Assembly (NCBI GenBank): GCA_025766275.1
Contig: JAFKAC010000010.1
Location: 1,116,001-1,180,000, forward strand
Source of the DNA: Lactarius indigo
Taxonomy: Eukaryota; Basidiomycota; Agaricomycetes; Russulales; Russulaceae
Length of the DNA stretch: 64,000 bases
Direction: 5' to 3'
Both the position numbers and the translations under genes were made by a program. Under the pieces are notes generated by a model. That model had not been told where the DNA came from, did no database searches, and worked only from the letters and a program-made list of their open reading frames with translations. Shown piece by piece: positions 53,951-64,000 of this stretch; positions within the stretch are counted from its first letter, which is position 1, and each line of letters opens with the position of its first letter.

Positions 53951-55452
53951 GGACTATTTGATGTCTTTACCACGTATGCAGATGTGCACCGAGACTCGGC
54001 CGAGTCAAATGCCATGTCGTGTCTTGCCGGTGGCGACATACAAACATACCGAACAACTATCGTTTGCGGATATTCGTATCGAAATGAATATCACGACTCT
54101 GAAAAAACAAGGAAAACCAGGGGAAATGGTCAGCAACTATCACAACGGCTTATATCGTAACGCTTACCATCAAACTGGTGTACAACCGGAACTCGAAGGT
54201 CAATTGGGTACTTGAGTCCACAATAAGATTAACGCCACCAAAGAACCAGGAGCGTACACACCTGTAGCTTTTCCCTTAGCAGAAGCTTCCGGTTCTTTAC
54301 GCTGCTGATCTTTCTTGGCTTTTTGTGCGCTGTTTTTCAAGTAGGTACGTAGGTAATCATGTACAACCCAGTTTCCTTCATACTCGAGGAGGACGGGAAA
54401 ATCTTTGGAGGCCTGCTTATATGATTAATTGCACGTCCGCGTGGTCGGAGAAAGATCAGCATCGTACCATCTCACAGACAAGAGTAAGTTTATTCATAGA
54501 TCTTGTTGCTTGAGCAGAATAGGCGAGAGACGTATCCAAATATTCGTCGGCCAAGGAACGTACCCTTTCCTAGGAAAAATCTGTGTGACAGCCGTGTTAC
54601 AAACGAGTAGATTATACCCTAATAGTTTGGTAAAGTCCATCTTCCCACCCGTGCTGCTGTTCGAGGATATCTTTAAGGGTGTATCCCCCACGACCGATAC
54701 GGCCAACTTCCCCCAAAGGCTTCGGTATGAGTGATGGAGTGGACGCAGTCGGTGTGAGCGGCGACAGGGGTGGAGACCTTATCGGCCCATCTGTGGGATC
54801 ATTTTCCAACCTTTTTTGGAACACACCCCTCATGGCGTGAAAGAGTGGAGGAACCAGCTCCGGGTTGAAACTACATCGCATCAAGCCGGGAGGGAAGTGA
54901 GGAAGGAAGCGGCGTCGCTGGCGAATGGTTGAACGTATGGAAGGCATTGTGTGAAGTAATGCTCATACCCCTCAGATCGTCGTGACATTTAAAGTCACCG
55001 AAATAGGCACCGAGTGGATGTTTGCGAGTGCGTTGGAAATATTGGCCAATCACCAAGAACAAAGAAAATGCAGCGAAGCAAAGGGATAGCGTTCTGGGGA
55101 GACAATGGCATTGAGTGGAAACTCCGATGGTATTGTATTTGCCGATCCCTGGTTATTATCCATGAAACAAGAAAAACAAAGCCAAGAGAAGACCAGTGTG
55201 GGTTCTGCAACAACGCATGTTAGCGGGGGTCGAAAAAAAGAAAAAGAAAAAATACAAGAGCGCTGTGATAATGCCCGGTAATGTGCAAGCAAATGAGATG
55301 GCCTACTTTGTAGTCCATGAATGGACAACCCGTAGCTACGAGTTGCTTGTTGTGAAGAGAAAATATAAGCCTATCGGCGCTATGAAGATGTTGGATGGAC
55401 AGTAGAAAAACCTACGTACCAGCGATTAAGATAGACTGAAAGAACCACCATC
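53951..55452. other. Intergenic stretch between the retrotransposon and the transposase gene
   Basis: A plus frame runs out of the LTR to 54215 without a recognisable domain. A minus-strand frame at 54612-54947 is open for 111 codons and proline-rich. No gene can be supported. Confidence 0.4.
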
Positions 55453-58400
55453 ATGCCTGCCTGCTACTGCAGGTACTCCAGCTGTAATGGCCAACTTGTT
55501 GACGACAAGACTAGAAAGCGTCATAAGAGGTTTGACGACTTGCAAGCGTATCACAAGCAGGCCGAGGTATGCCGTCACTTTGACTTTACCTACTATCCCT
55601 AGTAAATAATGTTCTAGCACAACGCGGACGACAGTCAAGACCATCCAGAACTTGAACTTCAAGGCACCATTCCCAGGTCGTCTCCTCCGATCGACGAGGC
55701 CACCTGCAAAGTAGGAAAAGAGGGATCACGCAAGGAGCATATCCGGCACTATCAAACCAGTACCTCCACATTGCAGTCTTTAGTTGAGCTAGAGCAAAGG
55801 GCCACGATCCAGAGAAGGGCTATGCAGGACCTGAAGAGTCGGGTTATAACGTCACTATCGACTAAATCTTTGCTCGACGAGATCAAGACGCACCGGATAG
55901 AAATGGAAGCAACACTGGCTACCCTCACTGTTCTCTGGTGCAGTGACGGTTCAGTGGCGACGCGCGTGAAGGAAGACTTGGAGCTGCAACTGCAGGAAGG
56001 CATCGAGGACATGAAGCGGTTGAAGCGTGTACTCGCCAGCACCCCAGCTGGTCCCAACAAGTGTAAACTAGTAATTGACATCGAAAAACTGGGTGAGAAT
56101 CTCGACCATGAATCTAAAATACATCATTCTGACGTCAAAAACAGACAAAGACTTTCTCCGCTCTTTGGAAGGTTGCAACTCCCTTTTGCAGCGAAGTTTA
56201 TTCCAAGTGCTTGTCCAAGACAGTCTGGACCACACAACTCGGAGCTCAAGCAACTTCAGGCTGAAGTCATTGAAGGACGATTTCGCAAAAACGATGGGCA
56301 ACGATTTGTCGCTCGCCGATGAAGAATTCCTTTGAACCTTTCCGACCGACATCAGAGTTGCACGGAAAATGCTCGGAGCCCCCAAAACCGTCACTTACGC
56401 TTGCTGTCCAGCATGCAGCTCTTTATATCCTCCACTAGATGAAGATGGTGTCCCCACATATCCGTATGAATGCACCAGCGGACTATGTCAAATTCGGGGC
56501 GGTTGTGACCTGCTCAAGCTGGGATCAACACAACACCGGAAGAGCATCGGCGTACCTAAACGTCCATTCGTAATGCGAGACTTCCATGACTTTGTGGGAC
56601 ACCTGCTATCCAGACCAGGAGTGGAGGCAGTCATTCAGCGGTCGGGAGAACGGGTGGGCGACGACACTGTCGAGGATATACTCGCTGCGGAGGGGGTCAG
56701 GGAAATGAAAGACCCAGACGGCGCACCTTTCCTCTCTGGTGAGCAGCACGAAGAACTTCGCCTTCTATGGTGCCTCTCTGTAGATTTCTTCAACCCATAT
56801 CACAACAAGATTGCTGGAAAAGTGGCTTCGGTGGGGTCTATTGTTCTGTCTTGCCTCCTATTGCCGCCAGATATGCGGCATAAAATCGAGAACCTGTGCC
56901 TCGTCGGCGTCATTCCCGGGCCCCGTGAGCCTTCAGGGGAGGAAATTGACCATTTCTTACGCCCTCTCGTCGAAGTCATGAAGGAGTCCTGGACACATGG
57001 AGCAATATATAGGACACACGAATACCCTCATGGCCGACTTGTACGATCGGCAATCGCCCTCTCAGTAAACGACTTTCCGATGGCAAGGAAAATTATGGGC
57101 ACCGCAAATTACATCGATAGAAGAGCTGCAAGAGAGGAACATTTCGACTCCTGGAAAGTACGCACCTTCCAAAGGGTCCAAGAAGACGCCCAGAAATGGC
57201 GGAGTGCAACATCAGCAAAGGAGCGCAAGCGACTATACAACAAAACTGGCGTACGTCACTCAGTCTTGATGGAACTAGAATACTGGGACCCGACCACCAT
57301 GGTGCCAGTTGACGGCATGCACAACCTCTTCATCGGCTTACTGCAGTACCATGCTCGAACGGTGCTCGGGATGGACTCAACAGGATCTCGAGATGAAAAG
57401 GCCGCAGAGACACTCAGGCAAGTAGAAAATGCAAGAGAGACGCTATCACATGCAAGCCTAGAATCGCTTGATCCGAGAACACTGACGGTTGATGTGCTGA
57501 GGATCCTCTGCGAAGAAAAGGGCATCAGCGTCGGGCAATCCAAAGGGCTTCGTAAAGCGGATCTAATAGAGTTGCTGAAGGTACAAAAACACTCTCACCT
57601 CGCCAGACGAACTCACGTGGGGGATATTTAGGAATCCCTTTCAAGAGGGGAGATGCGTTCTGTCTCATCAGACATCATTGGTGAGGGAATCATACAGGAA
57701 ATTGTCCAAGAGCGGTCAGCTTTCAGGACATTGCTAGAGATGGGTATTTCTCAAGACGATATGAAGGCGATTCGAGATGATATAGCGGCTACTGTTCGCC
57801 CTCGATGGCACGCCGCCCCTCCAGCCAATTTAGGTCAGGTATCCCATGGTAAACTGAAGGCCGATGAGTGGAGATCGTGCTTCGAGTTTGATATACCAGT
57901 GTCTCTGCTTCGCATCGAGACACAGCGGATTGCGTCAGGGAGACAGACGGATGAGTACAGAGCAAAACTGGTACATAGTACCTTCCTACTCGCCACTGCG
58001 ATCCGCTGGGCGACCTCCCACCGTACGTCGACAAAGCACATCGAACAGTACACGAAAACTATGAAGAATTACCTCAGAACACTGAAAGATCTCCGGCCAA
58101 ACCAGCGTTTCCGCCCCAACCACGTCAATGCCCTACTCATCGGCAAATATCTTCGTCTATATGGCCCTGTTCGAGGTTGGTGGATGTTCCCATTCGAAAG
58201 AGTCATCGGTAACCTGCAACGCTCGAGCACGAACAATAAATTGGGTGAGCGATGTCCCTTTCCTGCTATTGTCATGACTCTCACCAAAACAAAGGACAAA
58301 TGGAAAAGACCATGTTTGCGGCATTCTGCGCGAAGTCAACCATGCATGCAGTCATTCAGCGTTTGAGTAGTCTAGATGGGTGGAAGGATAGTGTCGCGAT

Positions 58401-59110
58401 TACGGAACGGTCATTTAGCACCAAAGACAGGGGTACGTACATACCTGAACACACACAACCTAAGAGACGAAAGCGATACAGATATACCCCCTCCAAAACC
58501 AAAAAAATCGAAATCGAAACCACTGGATGAAGCGATTCGAGCCGTGATGAAGAGGAGTGAGAAGGATCTACAACGCGAGTTAGGGTTTTTCCACTGTCCA
58601 GAGCAAGCAGACTTTCAGGACAGGATCACAATCAACAAACATGAATTCACCACTTACCGCACGTCGGAAAGTCACGGCGTCATTTTCTTTCAAGACGCAG
58701 GCAATTCCCTTGCCCTAGTACCGGGAATAGTCCGTGCGATCTTCCAGGTGATACAGGACAATACGACACATATATTCCTAGCGGTTCACTGCTATCTGAC
58801 GCCTACGACATCTCTACCAAACCCATTCGCACGTTACCCAGAGTTTGGCGCAAGTTTATGGTCGTCAGAAACGCAGAAAGAAGTAACGATCGTGCCAGGA
58901 AGTCGGAAAATTTACCACGCTGTCTACCGAGACTGGGACTACAGAATCATGGTAATGAAGCTGTTGAATAGAGTCAGTAATATTATCTCGGATGGAAGAT
59001 GGCTCGCTAACCTTTGCTCGTTTCCTAGGACTTTTAATAATCCCCAACTTTATGCTATTTTGAATAAATGCGTACGACGTCTGGGCCGCACGCAAATGCG
59101 TATTATGTGA
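55453..59110 (+). pseudogene. Tnp2-type (CACTA-like) transposase gene, probably decayed
   Basis: The start MPACYCRYSSCNGQLVDD is the zinc-finger-like N-terminus usual for agaricomycete Tnp2 transposases. Exon 1 is 55453-55566 and exon 2 starts at 55618. Further parts: CCPACSSLYPPL (56399), VPVDGMHNLFIGLLQYHART (57300, the family hallmark), a SAP-like motif near 57490-57580, ANLGQVSHGKLKADEWRS (57825), YGPVRGWWMFPFERVIG (58160) and a C-terminal part with FARYPEFGASLW (58830). In the family it moves a DNA transposon by cut and paste. A TGA at 56333-56335 lies in frame with the preceding LADEEFL and the following LP-TDIR-like segment (TFPTDIRVARK), and a TAG at 57629-57631 ends the middle block, so it seems broken unless unusual introns remove them. 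Terminal inverted repeats were not found. Confidence 0.8.
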
Positions 59111-60190
59111 TTACAGACGATTTACATGAGGACTCGATCGCATCCCTGCAGTAGGTAAGAGACGATTGAGGAAAAACCTTATCGGACTTTTCCGGAGTAG
59201 TTAATAAACCCACCCACTACACGGCCGGTCGTTGTCCATCACGTGACCGATAAAGTCGCGGCTGTAGATGACAGTGTAGATCACCACCGCTATTGACGCT
59301 TACTAGTACACACGGTATAAAACCCCCTCATATCTATTCCGGGATATATATCTGAGACTACAGTAAGACCGGCCGTAGCCTAGCTACTTCAAGAAACGCG
59401 TGCGTATGTTAAGCGTGAATCGATACCAGCCCGTGTGCGCAAGTTCACGGGCTTCCTTTTCTTTCGCCCCTAATTTGTGTCATCTTTTTCAGGAACAATA
59501 GACAGGCTTGCGGACGTTTCCTTGAGTGTTTCCGATTCTACCTGCCCGACACTACGCCTCCGTGACCTCGTGCACGCTTGTTTTTCACACAGAATCACAC
59601 AGTCATCCGGCACCGCCACTAGTACTGTACTGGCACAAGACGACAAGTTACTGGCTACCAGCTGCACTAGATCTGTTGAATATACCGTCCGTGAGATTAT
59701 GTTTCAATTCGTTCGTATCTTCGTCTTTCATGTCGGCGTTGTGCAAACCCGTGCGATTCCTTCGCACTCCTGGCTCGATTCGTCAATTCGTACTTGCACC
59801 TACTCGGACACTCGGACAGTCTCCCGCTTCCCCTCCCGGTCGTACCCAACGTCTACGGATTTGTTATCTCATTGATCTGCTTCCGCAGAGCATAAAACAT
59901 GCAACTATACAATTTACTCTCTACAGGTCTTCTTGTGCAGACCCCGTCCGCGCACACGTTTCGCTCATTAATAGATCTATTCCCTATCCTAATACATTCC
60001 GAGCGTCCATATCCTCTAAGAAGATTTGATGCCAACGTTCTAGATTTGGACTGTACCTAGAGTCAGTAGACTAAATCTATTAAGCCAGATTGTGCCCAGA
60101 TCTAGTAACGCGGCCTGGCACTGGAGGTCGGACAATACTATAGGCATTGATGGACTACGTAGTCTTACGAACGAACGTATGACACAGCTA
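59111..60190. other. Intergenic stretch with promoter-like and hairpin features
   Basis: A TATA-like GGTATAAAACC is near 59315. A perfect 8-bp inverted repeat AGCCCGTG and CACGGGCT with a 10-base loop is at 59428-59453, followed by a T-rich run. No gene is recognised; open frames on both strands overlap. Confidence 0.45.
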
Positions 60191-61885
60191 CTAGCAGCCA
60201 TCGTGCTCCATGTGCTCAACGTCGTCATCCTCATAATCCGTGTCCACGTTATACAGTACCTGTGCATTGTAGTGAGAATTCACACCCGATATTACAAATG
60301 CATAATTACCCACCAGTACAGGAAGAGGAACCTCTGCCTTCACGCCCCTCTGAAAGCGGGCGGGACTCGCCTGAAGCCATTGAGGATTATAGAAGTTGAC
60401 CGGGAGCCCTGGCAATGGCGCGCGGTTTTTGCTAATCGATTTGGCTTTAACGATACGCTTAAAAGCACGGTTGCCACGTGAGGGGCGAAGAGAAGATGGA
60501 TATGACTCGACGGCAGCCCATATTTTGGCTATAGCTGGATTCAAAAACCCTATATCAACACGTCGGACACTCTTGAAGCGCGGGTCAGGGTTCAGGTGTT
60601 CTGAATCGTTGTCAGTCTCGTCGTCGCTGGTGCCTAGAGTGCCTAGAGCATCAAGTAATAGAGTGACGTTGTTCCATGTCGCTGGGTCATTATGGTAGTT
60701 TGCATTGTGGATTTTCCTCCGTCTGTAATATGTCTACTAAATATCAGTGACCCGCCCAACGGTGCCGACGAGAAGACACGCACTTCTTGCCGCCTTTGAT
60801 ACATCCGGTTAATCTTATCCGATTCGGGACCGTTTTTGGGGTTCAGGCAAATGCGCTGCGTTCTGTATAGTTTGCTCTGGCACCTTTTCCTTACTTTGTC
60901 CTCGTTCATTTGCAGCCAAGTGTGTTGGACGGGTTTATATGTCCCCTTCTTGACTGCCAAGATGAAATTCGTCGCCAGCATCTCTACCACCTCCTTATTC
61001 CATTTACCCCTGAACGTCTGCTTTAAGCAAATGCGAGGGGCACTGGGATCCGGTCCCAAAAGGCCATGCTCTTCGTATGCCTTGACTCGTCCTTCGTCGG
61101 GGTCATCAGGAATGTAATCTTTTGTTGCGAGGACACCCCCGCTTTCGAGGAATTTGCGCATTGCCTCCTATATGACATCAATTGTGACTATAACTGCGAG
61201 TAGAAACGGCACACATCTATGAGCTTGTCCTCGTTAGGACGAGGAACCCTCTTTTTCCCTGCCGGCGCTGGGAAAAAGTTCATATCACATATTCACCAGA
61301 ACAGGGCCACGTACGTTTGAAAACCTGGAGGTCACCCGTCTCCGACTCGTTTCCACCTGAGATCGAGGGATCATGGCTCGGAGGAGCACGGGCGCGGCGA
61401 GGCAGCTTCAGAGTCCCATTTTGCAGGGCTCTTAAGGTCGCCACGGTTGCCGCGTCACTAGCGGCGTTAACGATATCGGTGTATAAGCCCTTAGGAAGGC
61501 CTCCTACGAATGAGTGAACTTTGAGGCTCGAGTCAGTCAAGCTTTTGTTACTGACCTGGGGTCACCGCAGAATCCATACGTGGGTCTTCGACTCGGAGTT
61601 GCCTCTCGACAGCTTCGGCCTCCATTTCATCGACAGTTTGGAAGGGGCGGGCGGTCTCATTGACAGCCGGAGATTGAGGGCTCTCATCATGGCGCACCTA
61701 TGACCAGTCAGCGACGTGAAGATGTGATGTAATAACCGACTCCACTGAGAGATCGGAGCTACTGGCAAAGGATGACCGCACTTGAACATGCGGCTGGGAG
61801 TGCACGTATCGAGGCGTAGAAGAATTGTCAGTGGGATTGGCCATGTGGGGAATATCACTAAGTAGACTTGGTATACCGACGCCAT
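60191..61885 (-). CDS. Agaricomycete-specific protein of unknown function
   Basis: Read on the minus strand the peptides follow the order I recall for a family abundant in mushroom genomes: a polar N-terminus with FQTVDEMEAEA (61620), VHSFVGGLPKGLYTD (about 61500), a KKRVPRPNED piece (61240), MRKFLESGGVL at 61161 with HGLLGPD, TWLQMNEDKVRKRCQ and ESDKINRMYQRRQE, then RRVDIGFLNPAI, WAAVESYPSSLR and a C-terminal EHMEHDGC at 60191. GT-AG introns separate these pieces: after TVTPG-type sequence near 61560, near 61310, a 27-28 base gap near 61170-61200, and from about 60780 to 60640. The exact first exon and two junctions are uncertain. The function is unknown in every relative I can recall. Confidence 0.65.
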
Positions 61886-61966
61886 TTATATTGTTAAATT
61901 CGTTGACAATAAAACGCCAAAGGGGGCAACAGCACCAGATGTCCTATGATCGGGTAAGACAAAAGA

Positions 61967-62509
61967 TCAAGTATAAAACAATAAAAAGAGGACACAAGTC
62001 AGTAAGTACGCTGCATAGACAAAGGGCAAACTTAGCTGAGGATTTAGTCGGAAGATCAGGAAAATAAGCGGAAGAGTTGCCCACGCGGGATACGTCCGTT
62101 GCGAAATCCAATATTGGCGCTCGTGGCGAGTTGGCGACACGGTGCAGTGAGCATACCTGTATTTACGAGCGAGTCGACGTGGTAGAGGGAAGAAGTAAGA
62201 GGTCAAGACAGGAAGAACGTAGGAACCTCCCAAGGCGATATGGAACGTAGGTGGTAAAGCGAACAAGACAAAGATGCTCGCATGAAACAGGGCCGATGCC
62301 GACGGCAATGGCATGTGCACTAATAAAAAAGAGATTAATGCAAAAGGAGACCACGCCTCTGCCAAAGACAAAGCGGTGGCGTGGCCAAGGTGATAGATAG
62401 GCATGAGTGGCGATGGACGAGGAATCAAGGACAGCACGAGGCCCAAGTAGGGCTCCTCGCCGTGACTGTTTAACGGCCATAGTAAGACTGGTCGGAGAAT
62501 GCCGAACAC
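61967..62509 (-). CDS. Hydrophobic reading frame, possible multi-pass membrane protein
   Basis: 180 codons open on the minus strand with at least four stretches of about 20 hydrophobic residues (for example LISFLLVHMPLPSASALF and LPLIFLIF) and a basic loop RRLARKYRYA. No family is recognised and no clear upstream exon could be joined: the preceding frame at 62470-62658 is also hydrophobic but in a different phase without a good splice pair. It could be a real membrane protein or a chance frame. Confidence 0.3.
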   Translation of the reverse strand: MFGILRPVLLWPLNSHGEEPYLGLVLSLIPRPSPLMPIYHLGHATALSLAEAWSPFALISFLLVHMPLPSASALFHASIFVLFALPPTFHIALGGSYVLPVLTSYFFPLPRRLARKYRYAHCTVSPTRHERQYWISQRTYPAWATLPLIFLIFRLNPQLSLPFVYAAYLLTCVLFLLFYT

Positions 62510-62688
62510 GCAGCCGTAGGCCCGAGGTCACGCAGCTTATGAGCAAATGCAAATACAACGTGAGCGACTAAGTCAACAAGCCACGAGAGTATGTAACATA
62601 GATTTTGGACTCGGCGTATAGGAATACCATAGTAAGTACAACCATAATGAGCAAACATAAAGGCAATAAAGGCAATGACACTTCGATT

Positions 62689-64000
62689 CTATTCAACCCT
62701 GATGGGCGTCGTGTACGCTAATATTGAGATGTCAAACATTCCGGCCAAAAAAATCACAGCGGCAACAATCGCGATAAGTAATAACATGAATAGAAAGGCA
62801 ATAAATGCAATGGCAATTCGATCACACCAAGCTGAAGATGAGAAGTTTGCAGGAGATACCGCTGACAATTCCTTTGAATAGACCTGGACCTTGAAATCGG
62901 ATTCAGAACATGTTCTGTAATAATCTGCACCACACACACCTTCTCTGGTTGATAACTCCACACTTTCAACTCATATGGTGCTCGACCCGAGGAAGCCGTA
63001 ATTACCATGCACCGATTGCCAGAGTTGGCAAAAGCCTAAATTTGAAAGTAACCAACTAATTCATACCATTGCTGTAAGGCTTACCTCAACAACCTGTATT
63101 TGTTGGCCATGAACTGCAACGTATCAACAATGCGCCCATTTAGTTAAAGGTGGATGCTTACCTCCATGATGAATCTCACTGACCAGTTGGCCACTGATTC
63201 GGTTGAACACTCGAGCGAAGCCATCATCACCACCTGCAACAATGAGGTTCCATAATGGTAGCGTCTTGGTTTGAAGAATACAATTCTTCTCTATGGGGTG
63301 AGTAAACGTCTGGACCTTTTCCATGCTCGGAAATTGATATTCATCAATGCCATCTTTGAGATTGGATACAAGCAAGAGCTTGCTGTCGTGGTTTGGAGTC
63401 GCATAGCCACTGTTTGTAACTGAGAACAGAATCAAATGAGAAGTATTGGGAGTTGTACATGCGAGTGTTCAACCTTTTCGACCACCTCTTCTCCCAAGGG
63501 TTTATCGAATAACATAAGCTATGATACTTGAGCCAATAGGAGAATAAGTGAAGACGCCGACGTACCACTCGTGAGTATCTAGATAGTACATGACAACACT
63601 TGCCCCATTGTCGCAAAATTGAACACATTTGCCATATCCTTCATATTCAAATGGCGATGAAAGAACCGGGGCCAAGATGCTCCCTTTGATTCTCCACAAC
63701 TGAGTCGAATCTGCGCAGATAGAGGCAATCCGGTCGTGGATTGGGTTGTACACAATACCCTCGACAGGTCCCTTCCCTCCTGACACGCCGATATTATCAC
63801 TGTACGACTAGGCGCAATGGAGATAAGATCAAGTCAAGCCACCCAAGTAAATTTGATTACCTTTTCGCTTTCACTCCAAAAGAGATGGAGATCTCCACTG
63901 GCGAACCCAACCACAAAGCGGCTGTTATCACGACTCGCCCAAGACACAGCCGTGGCTGGGCCATTGAAAGGCCGTTCCACTGCGAAAAGCTTCTCACCAG
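62689..64000 (-). CDS. WD40-repeat protein with C-terminal membrane segment (5' part outside the window)
   Basis: The gene runs in from beyond 64000. Recognised exons are about 63861-64000+ (VSWASRDNSRFVVGFASGDL), 63566-63807 (VEGIVYNPIHDRIASICADS), a block near 63175-63421 (LLLVSNLKDGIDEYQFPSM, VAGGDDGFARVFNRISGQL), then short exons to about 62955 and a last exon to the TAG at 62689-62691. Each block has the strand pattern of WD40 blades (GxxDGxxxV/W). The last exon encodes a hydrophobic stretch (IAFIAFLFMLLLIAIVAAVI) that should cross a membrane, followed by a short tail. In this lineage WD40 proteins with such a C-terminal anchor form a large family of unknown role. Confidence 0.75.

Noticed and set aside
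59111..59470. Solo LTR downstream of the transposase
   Set aside because: A TATA-like site is present, but no paired TG and CA ends with a target duplication were found.
1..64000. CRISPR array, bacterial operon or prophage
   Set aside because: Spliced genes, poly-A retroelements and chromodomain integrase show a fungal nuclear genome; no regularly spaced direct repeats of CRISPR type were seen.

Overview
The window is nuclear DNA of a basidiomycete, most likely a Rhizoctonia/Ceratobasidium-type agaricomycete. Genes are split by many 50-60 bp GT-AG introns. The genes recognised include SF3B6, SPC1 and a Kin1-type kinase. There are F-box and WD40 proteins of agaricomycete style, and a block of R-type lectins that resemble the Rhizoctonia solani agglutinin. 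The species call rests on family resemblance from memory, not on a database search.

Layout. (1) 1-7260: a region built by duplication. It holds two intact single-exon paralogues with a PD-(D/E)XK-like motif (1940-2749, 5146-5961), two broken copies of the 5' end of the kinase gene, a decayed reading frame at 3100-4344, and a LINE stub with target-site duplication. (2) 7467-10907: SF3B6 (minus strand), then an F-box gene cut in two by a 5'-truncated LINE with a 15-bp target-site duplication. (3) 10908-13239: dispersed repeats. (4) 13240-17783: a complete six-exon Kin1/MARK-type kinase with a C-terminal KA1 domain. (5) 18443-18878: an intact four-exon SPC1 (signal peptidase subunit) gene. (6) 18.8-44.2 kb: a lectin array with five intact two-domain lectins, one intact single-domain lectin, one with a late nonsense codon, one deletion pseudogene and one stub with only a promoter and five codons. 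Its backbone is a head-to-head lectin pair around an SPC1 relic, present three times. (7) 44.3-46.1 kb: an AT-rich island and a small hypothetical gene. (8) 46162-53945: a complete Ty3/gypsy chromovirus with LTRs that look identical, a perfect 5-bp target-site duplication, a Tf1-like self-priming signal, a -1 slippery heptamer between gag and pol, and a 400-residue tail beyond the chromodomain. (9) 55453-59110: a decayed Tnp2-type (CACTA-like) transposase gene. (10) 60191-64000: an agaricomycete protein of unknown function, a hydrophobic reading frame, and the 3' part of a WD40 gene with a C-terminal membrane segment.

The lectins carry the main biological story. Each intact two-domain gene is an internal duplication of a one-domain gene. 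The linker between its domains is the former stop-codon exon plus the former 5' leader, read as protein, and the start Met of domain 2 has become Val, Leu, Ser or another residue. Six of the eight lectins share a TATA box about 42 bp before the ATG, which implies a very short mRNA leader. Exon coordinates were derived by hand from splice signals and checked for phase.
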